A DNA stretch of 64,000 nt from Tetrapyrgos nigripes (taxonomy: Eukaryota > Basidiomycota > Agaricomycetes > Agaricales > Campanellaceae), in NCBI GenBank assembly GCA_013368315.1, contig JAACJM010000024.1, positions 62,001-126,000 of the forward strand, read 5' to 3'. The notes below the pieces were generated by a model. It was not told where the DNA came from and did not search any database. It was given only the letters and a program-made list of their open reading frames with translations. Shown here piece by piece: positions 44,999 to 56,930 of the stretch; the first letter of the stretch is position 1; every line of letters begins with the position of its first letter. The position numbers and the translations under genes are program-made.

Positions 44999-45438
44999 CT
45001 GTAGTTGTAGAAATGATGCATCACAATAGATACTAGCCTGACCGATGTGTTGCGCAACCTACGGTTAACTTACTACAGGCCTCTTTTTACGCTCTGTAAT
45101 GCATTACCAAAAAGACTGTACCAGCTTCAGCTGCATCGGCGGCTTCTCATTGCTCTTCTGCCCTACGGAAAACCCCGGAAATGTCAATACCGTCACAAAG
45201 CGCTCGCGATATAGTAAGCAAATAATATTATATTTGTGCAACACCTCTAGATAAAAACACGGACAAATATCACTCTAAGACGGAATAGCTATACATAAAT
45301 AGGGGCTAATATGGACTAGGTAAAATAACAGTAGCATTATCCACGGTGACGGAGACGACATCCAACACTGTTGTCCTCGATGGCGGTTTCGGGCCTGGAT
45401 CTCTTTCTAGAACGCTTCCTATTGGGCAAACGTTTGAA
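44999..45438. other. No gene recognised
   Basis: Stop-rich sequence between the hAT remnant and the next gene. Confidence 0.35.
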
Positions 45439-48400
45439 TTAATAGAAGCACCATTTAAAAACCCGTGTCACGTACCCGTAGACCTGCCTCAAATCTTTCA
45501 CCACCCACAAAACGTCTACCAGGGCTCGCTTCCACTCCTCCTGATGGGTTGACCCTGTGCTCATCACCTTCGTGTGCCAATGGAACAAGCACAGCAGGAC
45601 TGTCAACAATCCGCACTGCCCGGGCCGACGTATTTCACTCCAACGCTCGATATCTCGCTTGTCCCCTTTATCCTTCCCAATGATACCACCTTCCGCGTCC
45701 CTAGAGCGCCAGCTCGGGTTGATTACGGACCACCATTTCCACCAGGAAACAGCGAATGTCCCGGCATCTTCCATATCCTTAGGCTCCTGATCCTTGATTG
45801 GCTTTCCATATGCGCTCCACCATTGGATAAGGCCAGGTCATCCCACATTCGAAAAAAACGCCGTTTTGCCAGTCGGATTACAAAACCCATACCCCCGTTC
45901 CACCGCTACACATTCCCGCAGCAGCTCTTTCCACTCTGGTACGCCATGCAAGTGATCCGCAGCTGCAAACACGTCGTAAGCCGAGGATATCCACCCTGGC
46001 CAATCAGACCTATCAATATCGTCAAGAACTGGCTGGACAGGTGTGAGATGTCTGCTATCTTCAATTTGGGAGGGTTTCAGGGTTTCAGGTTGGTTATTGT
46101 CGACTTGGGATGGTTCAGGTGCAGACCCAGGGCCGTTGTCAACTTGGGAGGGGTGTATGGTATCGGAAAGAGGGCTATCTTCGACTTGGGAGGGGTCTAG
46201 TGCTTTGGAAGGAGGGCTGTCCTCGACTGGGGAGGGGTTGAGGACTTTGGAAGCAGGACTATCGTCGAGATAGACAGCGTTGGGCAATTGGGATTGGACG
46301 GATGCTGTCCCCTCCACTTCACTCTGTCCACCACTCCCATTATCATCGACGTCTTTCACTGCGTCTACGTCGCCTTCACTTCGTACCAAACCGCCTTCAT
46401 CACCGTCGACGTCCATTGCTGCTCCCACTGCCCCCACCTCACCCTTTTTCCTCATCTCGACCGCCCTCTTATCCAATTCCTTCATCTTCTCAGCTGCGTT
46501 TGCATCCAATTCCTTCAGCATAAGCTTATTCTTCAAGATGTTGTCGTTCCGCTCCCATTCATAAAGCGAATTCCCTTTCATTTCCCATAGCTTCTCCCGC
46601 CGTTCACTGTCGGGTAACGACTCCAAGTAACTTCTCGTTTTCTTGCTCAGCTCGAAACGCTCAGGAAACACCGGAGTTGTTGATCGTCTCTGAGTCCTAG
46701 GCCTCGGCGGCGTTGGATCCGCCACGCTGTCCTCCACCTCCTTATCTCCATCCGGGTTCGTCCACTCTTCCTCTTCATCTTCACTCTCCTCTGCTGGTAT
46801 CTCTTCTGCCAGTGATGTCGTCTTTCCCTTCCCCCTTGCTCTCCCCTTTTTGGTAGCTCTTCTCTTCCGAGTAGGTTTGATCACCTTTTCATTATTGTCT
46901 GCTCCATCCTCGCCATCTACCATTTTCAATAGCGCAGGATCATCAAGCATGGCGTCATCTGCTCCTTGCTGCGCCCTCTCTGCTGCAGTCTTCGCCGCTT
47001 GTTCGATCACTGACTCGTCTTGCGTCGTCTTCGTATTTACATCTGTCCCAAGTCAGTTAAGCATGCCTACAAAATATATTAACTTACCCTCGACTGTTTG
47101 CAGCAAGAATAGCATGAACTGCCCAATGACATTTTTTGTGAATTCCTTCTCGTTACAGGCCTCCCATTTCTTTGGATTTGGGCCAATGGTTGTTCCTGAT
47201 GAGACACTAAACAATGATAGGGGTTAGGCACAGCTATTCTGTGTGACTCGGAATCACTCACACAATGAACGTGAATTCGTCGTCTTCACCACCTGGAGGT
47301 GGTGGGGCTCCAGCCAGTAACGTCAAGCTACACCGAGTTAATTTGCGCAGGACATCAAGTAATGGTTGGATAAATTTAGTAAGGTTTGCCCGACAGCTGT
47401 GGTAGTAGGTAAGTCCCGTTACCATCTTTGAAAGAATGTAACTTACATATCCTGAGCCAGCTCCCCAAACTCCTCAATCTTCTCGACGTCAATATTCTCC
47501 CCACTCATCAGCTGCTTATATGCTGCCAGCCTCTCGTTGTAATCCTCCTCGGCTAATTTTTTCACCTTCTCCTTGACGTCATCATTCTCCTTTAGGTATA
47601 GTTCGTTGGTGATACGACACTGAAAGTCAAGCCAATGGCTCTGGTCCAATCCAGCATTACGCCAACGAGACTCATACTCTTCTAGGCATTTCTCTCGGAA
47701 ATCAGGATGACGCATATAGAACTTGTGAGGAGGGGTCAGACGGGGAGATCGACCAACATTACAGATGAGTTTAATCAGTCCAGTGAAGGCGGCGGCACTT
47801 GACTTCGGTTGGTTTGCCTTGCTTTTGCGGCGATGGAACCAATTTTTCAGTTGCTGTGGAATGGTCAGTCTCAGGCTCTCAGCATCCTCAGCGCTGGATA
47901 TATTTTACTTACCACTCTTCCCTCCTCCTTTAATTTCCTCTGGTGTGCGTCACGCCACGTCTTCAACTCGTCAAATTCCTCCTGAGACAAACCAGTCGCC
48001 TCTCTAGTCACCTCTTCTACTGCATCTGACTTCTCTGTAGTGGGTTTCGGCTTTGGCTCAATACATGAGAATTCGTCAGGTACACGGCCAGTGTGCCAGG
48101 GATACTTTTTGAACCAGCGCTCGTAAAAAGATGTAAGCCACTTTGTCTGCTCCTTCTTCTTGCTGATTTCCAAATACCCAGCCAGCTCTGCGTTTGCATA
48201 TGCGTAATACTCTCCTTGGAGCTTTCCTTGATTTCCACATTTATTTTTCTTGGTAGTACCAGATGCCGTGCCACCATGTTTCTTGGCGCCAGCTGAGGAG
48301 GCGTCTTTGGTCAACGTATTGGAGGTATTCATTAGAGCTGATGTGACAGGAATTTCACCAGGGCTTGGGGAATTATTGCTTGTTGGAGTCTCCACTGTTG

Positions 48401-48479
48401 CACTGATGTGGATGGTTGGGGTAGATTGGCTCTCAGCAGGAGTATGAGGGTTGGTAAAATTGGTTTGCACAGCGGGCAT
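45439..48479 (-). pseudogene. PWHTG-family multi-exon gene with a single in-frame TGA
   Basis: Exon 1 (ATG at 48479) is Ser/Thr/Pro-rich, then AELAGYLEISKKKEQTKWLT, FYERWFKKYPWHTG and EEFDELKTWRDAHQRKLKEE. Exon 2 (from about 47853) starts QLKNWFHRRKSK, reminiscent of a homeodomain third helix, and contains MRHPDFREKCLEEYESRW. Exon 3 reads LLDVLRKLTRCSLTLLAGAP, the next VSSGTTIGPNPKKWEA and NVIGQFMLFLLQTVEG, and the last (from about 47040) a basic, acidic region with imperfect PSQVEDSP repeats. All introns are 45-60 nt GT-AG. TGA at 45838-45840 stops the frame, yet the same frame continues to 45439 with FAVSWWKWWSVINPSWR and RRPGQCGLLTVLLCLFHW, the conserved tail of the family. Function unknown. 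Confidence 0.75.
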
Positions 48480-48713
48480 GGTGTGTAAGACTCAGAAGTA
48501 GTAAAGGGTATCAGGCTCGCTACGCTATTCTTTTCGGACATTTTTTTTTTTTCGGTAGCCCTAGGATCATACAACTTAGGCCGTAATCAAATATAACTTG
48601 TGGCACATTTGTGCTCACAGTCAACAGAAAGTCCGAAAAACAAAAAGAAAGTATATATTCATAGACTACTCGTTCATTGTGAAGTCCAAAAAAAAGAAGT
48701 ATATATTCATTTA

Positions 48714-49655
48714 CTACTCCTCGCCCTGTAAACTTTCATCGGTTGGAGTCTCCAGACGTGAAAACCACTCCTCTGCCTCAGTAACTGAATTAACCCGTTT
48801 GACAAAAGGAACCAATGCCCGAAGTCATGCCTCATCGAGGATTGCATCTGCTGCATCACTGGGGCAAAAAAAAAAACTGATCAGTTTATTTTTTTTCAAC
48901 CATGTGGACTAATGAAGATATACTTACACACTGGTAACAACCGTGTTCTCGCCGTTGACACTTACTGCCCAATAAACTGGTGGTAGAATATTGTCAGTGC
49001 CACGGGCTGGTGAGGCTGCACCAAACAATGCATGTGCCACTCTGCGCCTTGACGGCGTTCGGGGTTGACTTGGAGAAGGAGGAGGCGAAGGAGCACTTGT
49101 CACCTTTTTACCAGGGACATGTTTAAAGGAAGCTGCATGAGGAGGGAGAGTAAATGCCCGGGGCAATACCTCTTGGGCATTCTCGTAGTAGGAGCCATCT
49201 ACAAACTCCTGTCCATGAGCATGCACGGCGAGACAGTTCTGTCTCCAGCCATGCAAAGCATCTTCGTAGGTCAGAAAACTCTCATGTCAGGCCAGAGAGA
49301 CTCCCTGAGTACGGGCACTGGTATCAGCCCTACCAGTTCATTAGTGTAATTCTCAGATCAGACAAAAGAATCATACTCACCAAGTTGTATAACACCCTGG
49401 AGTTTGACCAGTATAGACGTTATACCATTTTTTCTGCTTGAATACTTTCTGACTGGCAGCCTGGGACCTGCTGTCGTACAAACGAGGCACACAAGTGGCC
49501 CTCTTCAGAGTTGGTTGGTCATCTGGCAAAGACATGCTGGATATAACATCCGTCAGATCCTCCAAGTCTTGCCACATCTCGAGAGAGTTTGTGCTGGGTC
49601 TTTTCATCGCTGGGATTGGAAGGGTAATGGTGGAAGAAGAACAAAATGCCACCAA
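48714..49655 (-). pseudogene. Viroplasmin-like / RNase H1 N-terminal-like gene with two in-frame TGA codons
   Basis: Exon 1 (ATG at 49655) ends with KQKKWYNVYTGQTPG and YTTW, the first half of the viroplasmin-like domain. After an intron beginning GTGAGTATG, exon 2 continues with HESFLTYEDALHGWRQN, the second half. It then has a proline-rich linker (PSPPPSPSQPRTPSRRRVAH) and VYWAVSVNGENTVVTSV. A last exon carries AADAILDEA and LRALVPFVKRV. TGA codons at 49287-49289 and 48825-48827 stand where the frame otherwise stays open. The domain binds RNA:DNA hybrids in RNase H1. Here no catalytic RNase H domain follows in the window. Confidence 0.7.
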
Positions 49656-50387
49656 CCTCGCTATGTTGTGTGCACAAGCAAAACCAAAGTGAAAAGGTCA
49701 CGATATACGCCCCTGTTTAATTCGGATTGGAGAACGGCATAGTTCCGACTCTCGCGGGCACGGGATCATCCCTGGGTAAATCATTTCTTGGAACTTGAAT
49801 GTGCATTGAACTAATCAAGGTAAAGTTAGGGGTAAAGTTAGGGGAGGTTAACGTGCGTTGAATATACGTTTTCATCTGATGCCCCATCTGCCAGAAAAAG
49901 TGCCCAAAAATAACCTCACCCCTGGCATCTTTGACGCGTTGTGGTACATAAAAGAGTGGCGTGGACTCGCACAGTGGCGGCAGCTGCCCTCATGATCCCT
50001 GGCATCATTGACACGTAGTATTCCTCGTGTAGTTGCTCAAGTGGCAGATTGACGTAGGGATACTACAATCTAGAGGATTTTAATTGAGAACTCACCACGT
50101 TACACCCATGACCAGTTGTCTGTGTAACTATCAGGATGAGCATGTAGAGATCAATTCAGTAATTTGAAGAGGATTAGAACGGATCGCTGGACAATGATTT
50201 CATGTTGGGACAAAATATTCAAGACAGAGGTTCCCAATGCGCATCTTGATGAAATTCGCAAAAGGTATACTAAGTAACACGGATGCTCTGGAACGAATAA
50301 ACAGATCGATAAGCATACATTATACAGCAAGATGAAGACTCACCAACTATCAGTAATTCCCTGGTGTGTAAGAGTCTTTCGTGCCCT
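49656..50387. other. No gene recognised
   Basis: A short direct repeat GGTAAAGTTAGG occurs twice at about 49820-49845. Nothing else stands out. Confidence 0.35.
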
Positions 50388-50800
50388 TCAATGTTCCTTC
50401 TCTTTCCAAGCTAATTGCTCTCGGTGAATTTCACGGTAACGACGCTGGGCCTCCCAGTGTCGAGCTCGGAAATGCTCTTGTTGTTCTACGGTCAGATTAG
50501 AAAAGGCTCGGCGACGTCTTAGATGCATGTCAGGCTTAGCATAGTTGAAGTAAATAAATACAATACTTGCTGTTCATTGCGGACGCGAGCTTTCAAGATT
50601 CGTTGCGCTTGGTGCCTAACCAACAAAACTAGTCAATATGTGCTGATGAGCGAGGAAATAGAAGGTCATACTCACTTTTTGTAGTCAGCTCTGTCCCTTA
50701 TACGCTTCTTTCTACGTTGGCATCGGTCCTTGTACCAGCCTATGTAGTCGAAGTCGTCATTGTTGGAGTCAGCGCTAGCGTGCTGGTGGTCCGAGTCCAT
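50388..50800 (-). CDS. Small arginine-rich protein, three exons, intact
   Basis: ATG at 50800 starts MDSDHQHASADSNNDDFDYI, followed by GWYKDRCQRRKKRIRDRADY. A GTGAGT...TTAG intron (50675-50616) leads to HQAQRILKARVRNEQQ. A short intron of about 32 nt leads to PDMHLRRRRAFSNLTVEQQE and HFRARHWEAQRRYREIHREQ, and the stop is TGA at 50388-50390. The protein is about 106 residues with an acidic start and a strongly basic, helix-prone body. The frame is open in all three exons, unlike its neighbours. It is transcribed divergently from the KDZ gene 660 bp away. Similar small basic proteins are common in mushroom genomes; a nuclear or nucleic-acid-binding role is only a guess. Confidence 0.6.
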
Positions 50801-50971
50801 GTTAATTAGCACTGCCACACGTGCCTACTGATAGTGCTTGCTGGCAAGCCCCTATCTGAATATCACCATTTCTCTTATATGCAACTTTGGCTTCAACGTT
50901 CGTTTATGGTACTCTGGTAGCTTTCAAGTGATCAGATACATACATTTCAGTCACATAGATTCATCTATGCT

Positions 50972-51330
50972 AAAAGAACTGGGGAAATGTAAGCATGAGG
51001 TATCTTAGGTATCTTATAAAAAATAATCTCGTTGCAGCTTGCTACAGTCTTTCATTACTCAACTTCATTAAAGGTATGACCCTATGACATATTTATGGAA
51101 TCATAACTGTAGCATACATTAAAAGAACTGGAGAAATGTAAGCATGAGGTATCTTAGGTATCTTATAAGAAATAATCTCGTTGCAGCTTGCTTCAGTCTT
51201 TCATTACTCAACTTCATTAAAGGTATGACCCTACGACATCTTTATGGAATCCTAACTTTAGTTTACATTTCAGTGACATAGATTCATTTGTACTAAAAGA
51301 ACTGTGGAAATGTAAGTGTCTGCACGAGGT
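50972..51330 (+). repeat. Tandem repeat of about 149 bp upstream of the KDZ gene
   Basis: A unit starting AAAAGAACTGG(G/A)GAAATGTA begins at 50972 and again at 51121 with few differences, and a partial third copy begins at 51295. It lies between the two divergent genes. Confidence 0.85.
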
Positions 51331-51461
51331 GTTGCTCTTGCTCTACGCAGGTTTTAAGGAAAGCTGTGGTGATATTCAGATATTTACTGCCTCTAGATAA
51401 ATAGGGACGATTTTTTTACGTGATGTACAAAACCCTCGCTCCCTGATCCAGCTTCATCCTC

Positions 51462-54400
51462 ATGTATCATCGTGTCAGACAGCAAGGCAGAAACAATGTC
51501 CAGAAATTTTCTCTCAGTGACGCTCTCCAAGGCAAATCAACTATCTCTAAACCAACAGCTTCTTCAGAAGAGATCTCCCAGGACGGACGTCGTGTGAAAC
51601 GCAAAGCTATGGAGGTTGAAACGCCGTTGGAATTGAAGAAACTGCGTGAGGCTCAGCGCGCCCAATTTTTGGATCAACTTCGAGACTATTCTTTCGGGGA
51701 TTCATACGAAGCAGCTCTTGGCAACATTGCAGATGAAGATCTGCCTCATGCTGTGGATGACACAACACCAAATGTGGTGGTTGTTGAGGAACGTAGAAAT
51801 CGTCGACGTTACCTGAGTTCAGTGAGTCATCCTTCAAAGAGGTTTTTTGTTTGAAAACTCTTGCTAATTTATATTGGTCTGTAATAGGATGAACCTCTTA
51901 AGGAGTGGACTCCATTCCGAGACGAATATCTCGCTGAGCTACTCAGAGGCGAGAGAAGAGGAGATGTGGATGTAGAGGCCTGCTATATCTGTGAGGGTGC
52001 AGCCCTAGATGATGAATCGGCGGCCCTTTACCGATGTAAGTCGGGTTGCATGGTCCCTGGACTTTTATGCAAGCAGTGCTGCCTAGATATTCACAATTAT
52101 AGGCCACTGGATCTCATCGAGGTGCGTGATGGCTTAATCTCTCGTGTCAATGTGTTGATAAATGTGGGCAGAAATGGAATGGGAGTTTCTTTCAGGAATT
52201 AACTTTGAAGTCGATGGGTCTCGTTGTATGCCTAGGCCACCAAAAGGATGTCAAATGCTTACATCCGCATTGCGTTCAGTCATTTACAGTCATCCATACT
52301 AATGGGGTGCATGACGTTGCTATGGAATTTTGCGATTGTGCTGAGAAGGCACGGTGGGGCGAATACAGAACACAGCTTCTCCAGCAGAATTGGTTTCCCG
52401 CCACTCATCTTGAACCTCGCAGCTGTGCAACATTTGAGGCTTTGAATACGTTCCATGTAATGACCCTTCAAGGAAAGTAACCACATACGATTATTACAAT
52501 GGGACGGAAAAGCTCAGGAACAATCATGGTCTGTGCGTTATCAAGGTTGGGACAATTCAGTCAAATGAACATAGAGAATGCTGATTTGAATTGGACCATC
52601 AGGATCGGTACAAACCATTCGTGAGAATGGTGCAGGAATGGAGGGATTTGAAGATGCTGAAGTGTTCAGGTGCTGGGAACGATGCGTCAAAACTGATAGA
52701 GTTGATTGCTCCTGGTAGCTTGGCTGTTAGATGTCCGGCTTGTCCTTGGCCTGAAGTAAACTTGCCAGAAGATTGGGAGGACGGCACACCAGATTTGAGG
52801 TTGAGTTTTCTTTCACAAATTTGTCCAGATATCTCTGACAGATTCTGTCTTCATTTTCTAGGTTTAGATATTGGCTGTTTCTTGCCATTGACGCTTGTTT
52901 TAGACTGAAACGACGACAAGTGTCTTCTCAAGAAAAGGATCCAGGTTTACATACAGGAAAAGCTTACTTTGTGGAGCCAAAAGAATATGATCAGTGGGTA
53001 GCCACAATTCCGACGCAGACAGAGGTATGAAGTTCTTCTGTGGTCTATCGCTTAATTGAAATAATTTTGATCTTTAGACATGTACATGTAATCGATTGAG
53101 TTCTATCAATCAAGCTAACACGAGAAATTGTGCGGGTTATGCCGCCAGTGGTGTAGGTATCTGCGTTTGCGCTCGACACGAGTTTGTACAACCAAATGGT
53201 GCTGTGGACCTTCAAGAGGGTGAAAAGTATGCTAATATGGATTATGCTGCTGCATCCACCATGCGTCATCATAAACCAAAAATCACCAAAGTATGGTCTT
53301 ACGATATAGCATGTCAATGGTGTATACACCTTATTGAACACTTGAAATGGCTGCCACCTTTGATCTGCCTCAATCTGGCTCTGCAAATAATTTATTTTGT
53401 TGTCCCCAAGTTGCATATCTATGGACATCAAATTGCCTGCTTACTCTTATTTTCATTGAACTGGTTATGGGGAGCGGGTCGGACAGATGGTGAGGGTGTT
53501 GAGCAGACATGGGGCCATATGGGCCCTGTTGCCACAAGTACACACGATATGGGTCCTGGGTCAAGACATGATATGCTGGATGACCATTGGGGTCATTGGA
53601 ATTGGGTGAAGTTAGTTGGCCTCGGTGAGAATTTGATTTGAATTTCGTATTGAACTTTACATGTTGACACATCATATACTTACTATTAGGTCCTCTGCTT
53701 CTTCGGAGATTGTTGACTGCAATCTCTGAGCAGATAGTACATGAACGTGCTCTTAAAGAGTTTACTGAAGCTCAAAATGCTCAGGACGATGACATGACTC
53801 AAACGGCACAGTGGGAGAGTATGATCAAGGAATGGGAGTCTGAATTGGCACTACCAGCAAAGTCTCGGACTAAGCCTAATCCATACGAGGTCCCAAAGTC
53901 AGGTATGAATTCCCTATGTTCATTCAATAATTCATCATTACTCAAAATGTATAGGATTAACCGAGAATGACATCAAATTGGCATTACTCGAGCAAGAGGC
54001 GGTGGCGGAGGCAAATGGCTCGATTTCTGTACATGCAGTGAGCCCTGCCAACTTCATCTCGCTGGGATTAGAACTTGAGGACCAGCAGTAAGTACTATCA
54101 ATTTGGTGAAGGAGGAAACAAGGAAACTCACGATGCAGTAGGCGACATTTGAAATTGGATATTAAAGGCAAAACATTTGAGACTGTGGTCCAGAAAACTA
54201 CATTACTACAACGGCGTACCAAACTTGTCCATGGAATAGGAAAGTTCCGATCAATCCAGCAAACTTACATGCCAGCGGCACTCATTCTTCTGCAGGCATC
54301 CACTGCTGCCAATAAGGAGTTACAGCCTGAGGATATCAAGCTGTACCTGCCGTCTGAGCTCCCCCCGGATCGTCAAAGAGATGGATGTAGGACTGGGCTG

Positions 54401-55435
54401 ATTGAAATAGAGAAGAAATTTCGTGAAGGGCAACTGCGGAATACATTAAATCAACTTCAGAACCATCTTCACATGAAGTCTAGGCTCTTGACATACAGAA
54501 CGTCAAATGTTGCTCACCAGGCGGCGGTGACACAATCGGCGGCGTTGTTTAAACGAAATCAACGTCAAATCGAACTGTATACACGATGGTATCAAGGGGC
54601 ATATCAGGCCATGCTCAGTATGGAAGGCTCAGGGAATATGACTTGGAGGAAATTGAACGACTCGGACGTGCGTTTGATGAATGGGGACGGTGATAGGGCA
54701 GTGGGAAACGAGAGAAAGCGAAAAACCAGAAGGAATGATAATGGTACAGAAGGGAAAGATGAGGAAGTAATTGAACCGGAGCTTGCCCAGGAGGTGGCCA
54801 GTCGGCTTAGAACTGTAAGAAGTATGGTCGGTGAGGGCTCAAGAGAGAGCTCTTGGATCTGGAGGGTTGGTTCAGGTGGGGAGTTGATCGACGACAAGAT
54901 CTTGTAAGAAAGTAAGTATTGTATTCCATACATTTACTGATTTTGACGTCTTGAATGATTAGTTGTCCGTGTGGAGTGGTGCAAATCCTACGCCTGGGCA
55001 AAGTGGTGGCAAGAAGAGGTGATTCTTTTGAAGGAGGAAATGCGTTGTTGCCTAGTCACCTTGGAGTTCCAGGCCATTCAATGGGACAATTGTGCAATTT
55101 TCCAAGGTCCACTGCAAAAGGGTGCTTCTGCCTGGAATCCAGATTGGCAGCTCACGAAGAATTACACTGGGCCATTGGTTGAAGGAACAGATAAATGTCA
55201 TCAGGAAGGGGTTGCCGCTTACGCCGCATCACAGGCGCACATGTATCGAGGCTTGGCAACGCGTTTCAAGACACTGTGGGCAGGGATTGGGCAAAAAGAG
55301 CAAGATTTGGAGGCTGGAAAGGCCTTAGGGCAAGTCAGGAAAACAATATACTCACTGGAATTAGATGAAGGAGACGAGGGGAAGGACCCTTTAGATGTTG
55401 ATATACTTGTGGATGAGGATGAGGATGATATGTAA
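51462..55435 (+). pseudogene. KDZ (Kyakuja-Dileera-Zisupton) transposase, nearly intact
   Basis: Exon 1 is 51462-51821, intron 51822-51887, exon 2 51888-52121, and exon 3 starts at 52172. A CxC-type zinc cluster (ACYICEGAAL, YRCKSGCM, LLCKQCCLDIH) is followed by GSFFQELTLKSMGL, FTVIHTNGVHD, RWGEYRTQLLQQNWFPATHL and VRMVQEWRDLKMLKCSG. The core has GICVCARHEFVQPNGAVDL, KYANMDYA, WSYDIACQW, PKLHIYGH, DGEGVEQTWGHMGP and RHDMLDDHWGHWNWVKLVGL, which are KDZ landmarks. Later exons hold a helical region and end EWCKSYAWAKWWQEEV and an acidic tail at 55435. A one-base loss near 52478 shifts the frame and TAA at 54905-54907 truncates it; otherwise long exons are open. It would cut and paste its own element. 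Confidence 0.85.
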
Positions 55436-56930
55436 AATATACGTGCAGGATTACTGATCCGGTCACACAAACAATGAAACAACAAGTTAATAATTAATGA
55501 AGATACAGGGTGCTAACAGCAATAAGAAAGATCAAGTCTGTAGGCTTTCTGCAGTCTTCCAACTCTGAGATGACGCATATCCCTAGGAATGAAAATGTAT
55601 TTGGAAAACTGAGAAAAATACCCTGTGAGCGAAGGAAACCAGAACAAAAAGTTGTAACGCACCCTATAAATAAAAATGTATTCGTTGGCGAGAGTGGCTT
55701 TAAACACAGCCTCAAGAACGAATTGATGTATCTGGGCCTCAACTCTGTTGAATGATGGTAATGGAACGTCGGAAACGACAACATGGGTACCTAGAAATCA
55801 AAATGTATTTTGAAAACTGAAAGTGTAAGCGAGGGAAATGAAAATGAAACGTTGCAATGCACCCTAGAAATCCTGCAGTATTCCATGCTTGTCGGCGGGA
55901 GCGTCTTTACACAGTTTTAACAACGGATCAAAGAATCTAGACCTCTGCTCCAGTGAACGAGAGAGGAGCATTGGAAACTCCAATACAGGCATCTAGAAAT
56001 CAGAATGTATGTGGAAACCAGAACAAAACGTTGTAACGCACCGGTGCTGGGCCAGATCAAACCCTCCAAAGTACTACATCAGACTGCCAGCAGTCCCAGC
56101 CCCTGCGTCCCACGTCATCGACAGCATCAATGATGGTGCCACCGGTCTGGACGTCATAAAAAAAAACCTTGTGAACGTTGAGTGTACCAACCGATTACGT
56201 TGCGACCTCCTAATGCAACCGGTACGAACATGTAATGCGTGCGTGGTTGTGGCTTGGAAAGAGGCAAGTAGAGGCGACGCAGCCCAAAAAGTGAGCTGTA
56301 GGGAAAAACAAGTGAAAAGAGCGGACAGAAAGCCAGCGGGTGAGCAGTCGGTTGACAGAGACAAAAACCCCACCCGCTGAGTCCTGAGGAGCTTGAGGGA
56401 GGAGAAGGGGGGGGGAGGAGGGTGTGCTGGAACGAACAGGGAAGCGGTGTGGTGGTGGTAAGGGCTGAAGTACTCTATTTGGCAAGCCAAACAGTCAAAC
56501 AATTGTGTGCACATGGTAGATATTTCAATTGATCAATTTTTCACGACATTATATTTTATTTATAGCCAGCGGAAGCGCAGCTAAGCAGGGGCAAAAATAC
56601 CTCCAACTGGACCTGCTGAAAAGCTGGAGGGAGGGAGGGGAGGAGGGAAAGTGGTGCTGACTGGAATGCCATATTTGGAAAGGGTGCACGTGGTAGATAA
56701 TTGAGAATTGCTACAATAGATAGTTCAATTCATTATTTGCAGCGTAAGTACTGTCAAAAACCGGTTCAGAGAACCCCGAGAGGTGGCCGGAGCGGCACTG
56801 TATATCAATTCAGAGAGTGCCGGCTGATGCTGCCGAGTGCACATCAAAAAGGGGAGTATCAGTCAATTAACTGTTGATGATGCATTACATAGCTCAGGCT
56901 TATACCTGTATGTGATGCATCATTCTTACA
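55436..56930. other. No gene recognised; diverged tandem repeat at about 55580-56045
   Basis: A unit of roughly 205 bp with CCTAGAAATCAAAATGTAT near its start and GTTGTAACGCACC near its middle occurs about two and a half times (about 55583, 55790 and 55990). It is the 3' flank of the KDZ gene. The stretch 56060-56870 shows no convincing frame. Confidence 0.5.

Noticed and set aside
46043..46590. Plus-strand frames over 46.0-46.6 kb
   Set aside because: They are antisense to the repeat-rich last exon of the minus-strand PWHTG-family gene, whose frame and introns are consistent.
49820..49846. Telomere-like GTTAGGG repeats
   Set aside because: Only two copies with irregular spacing; no array and no subtelomeric context.
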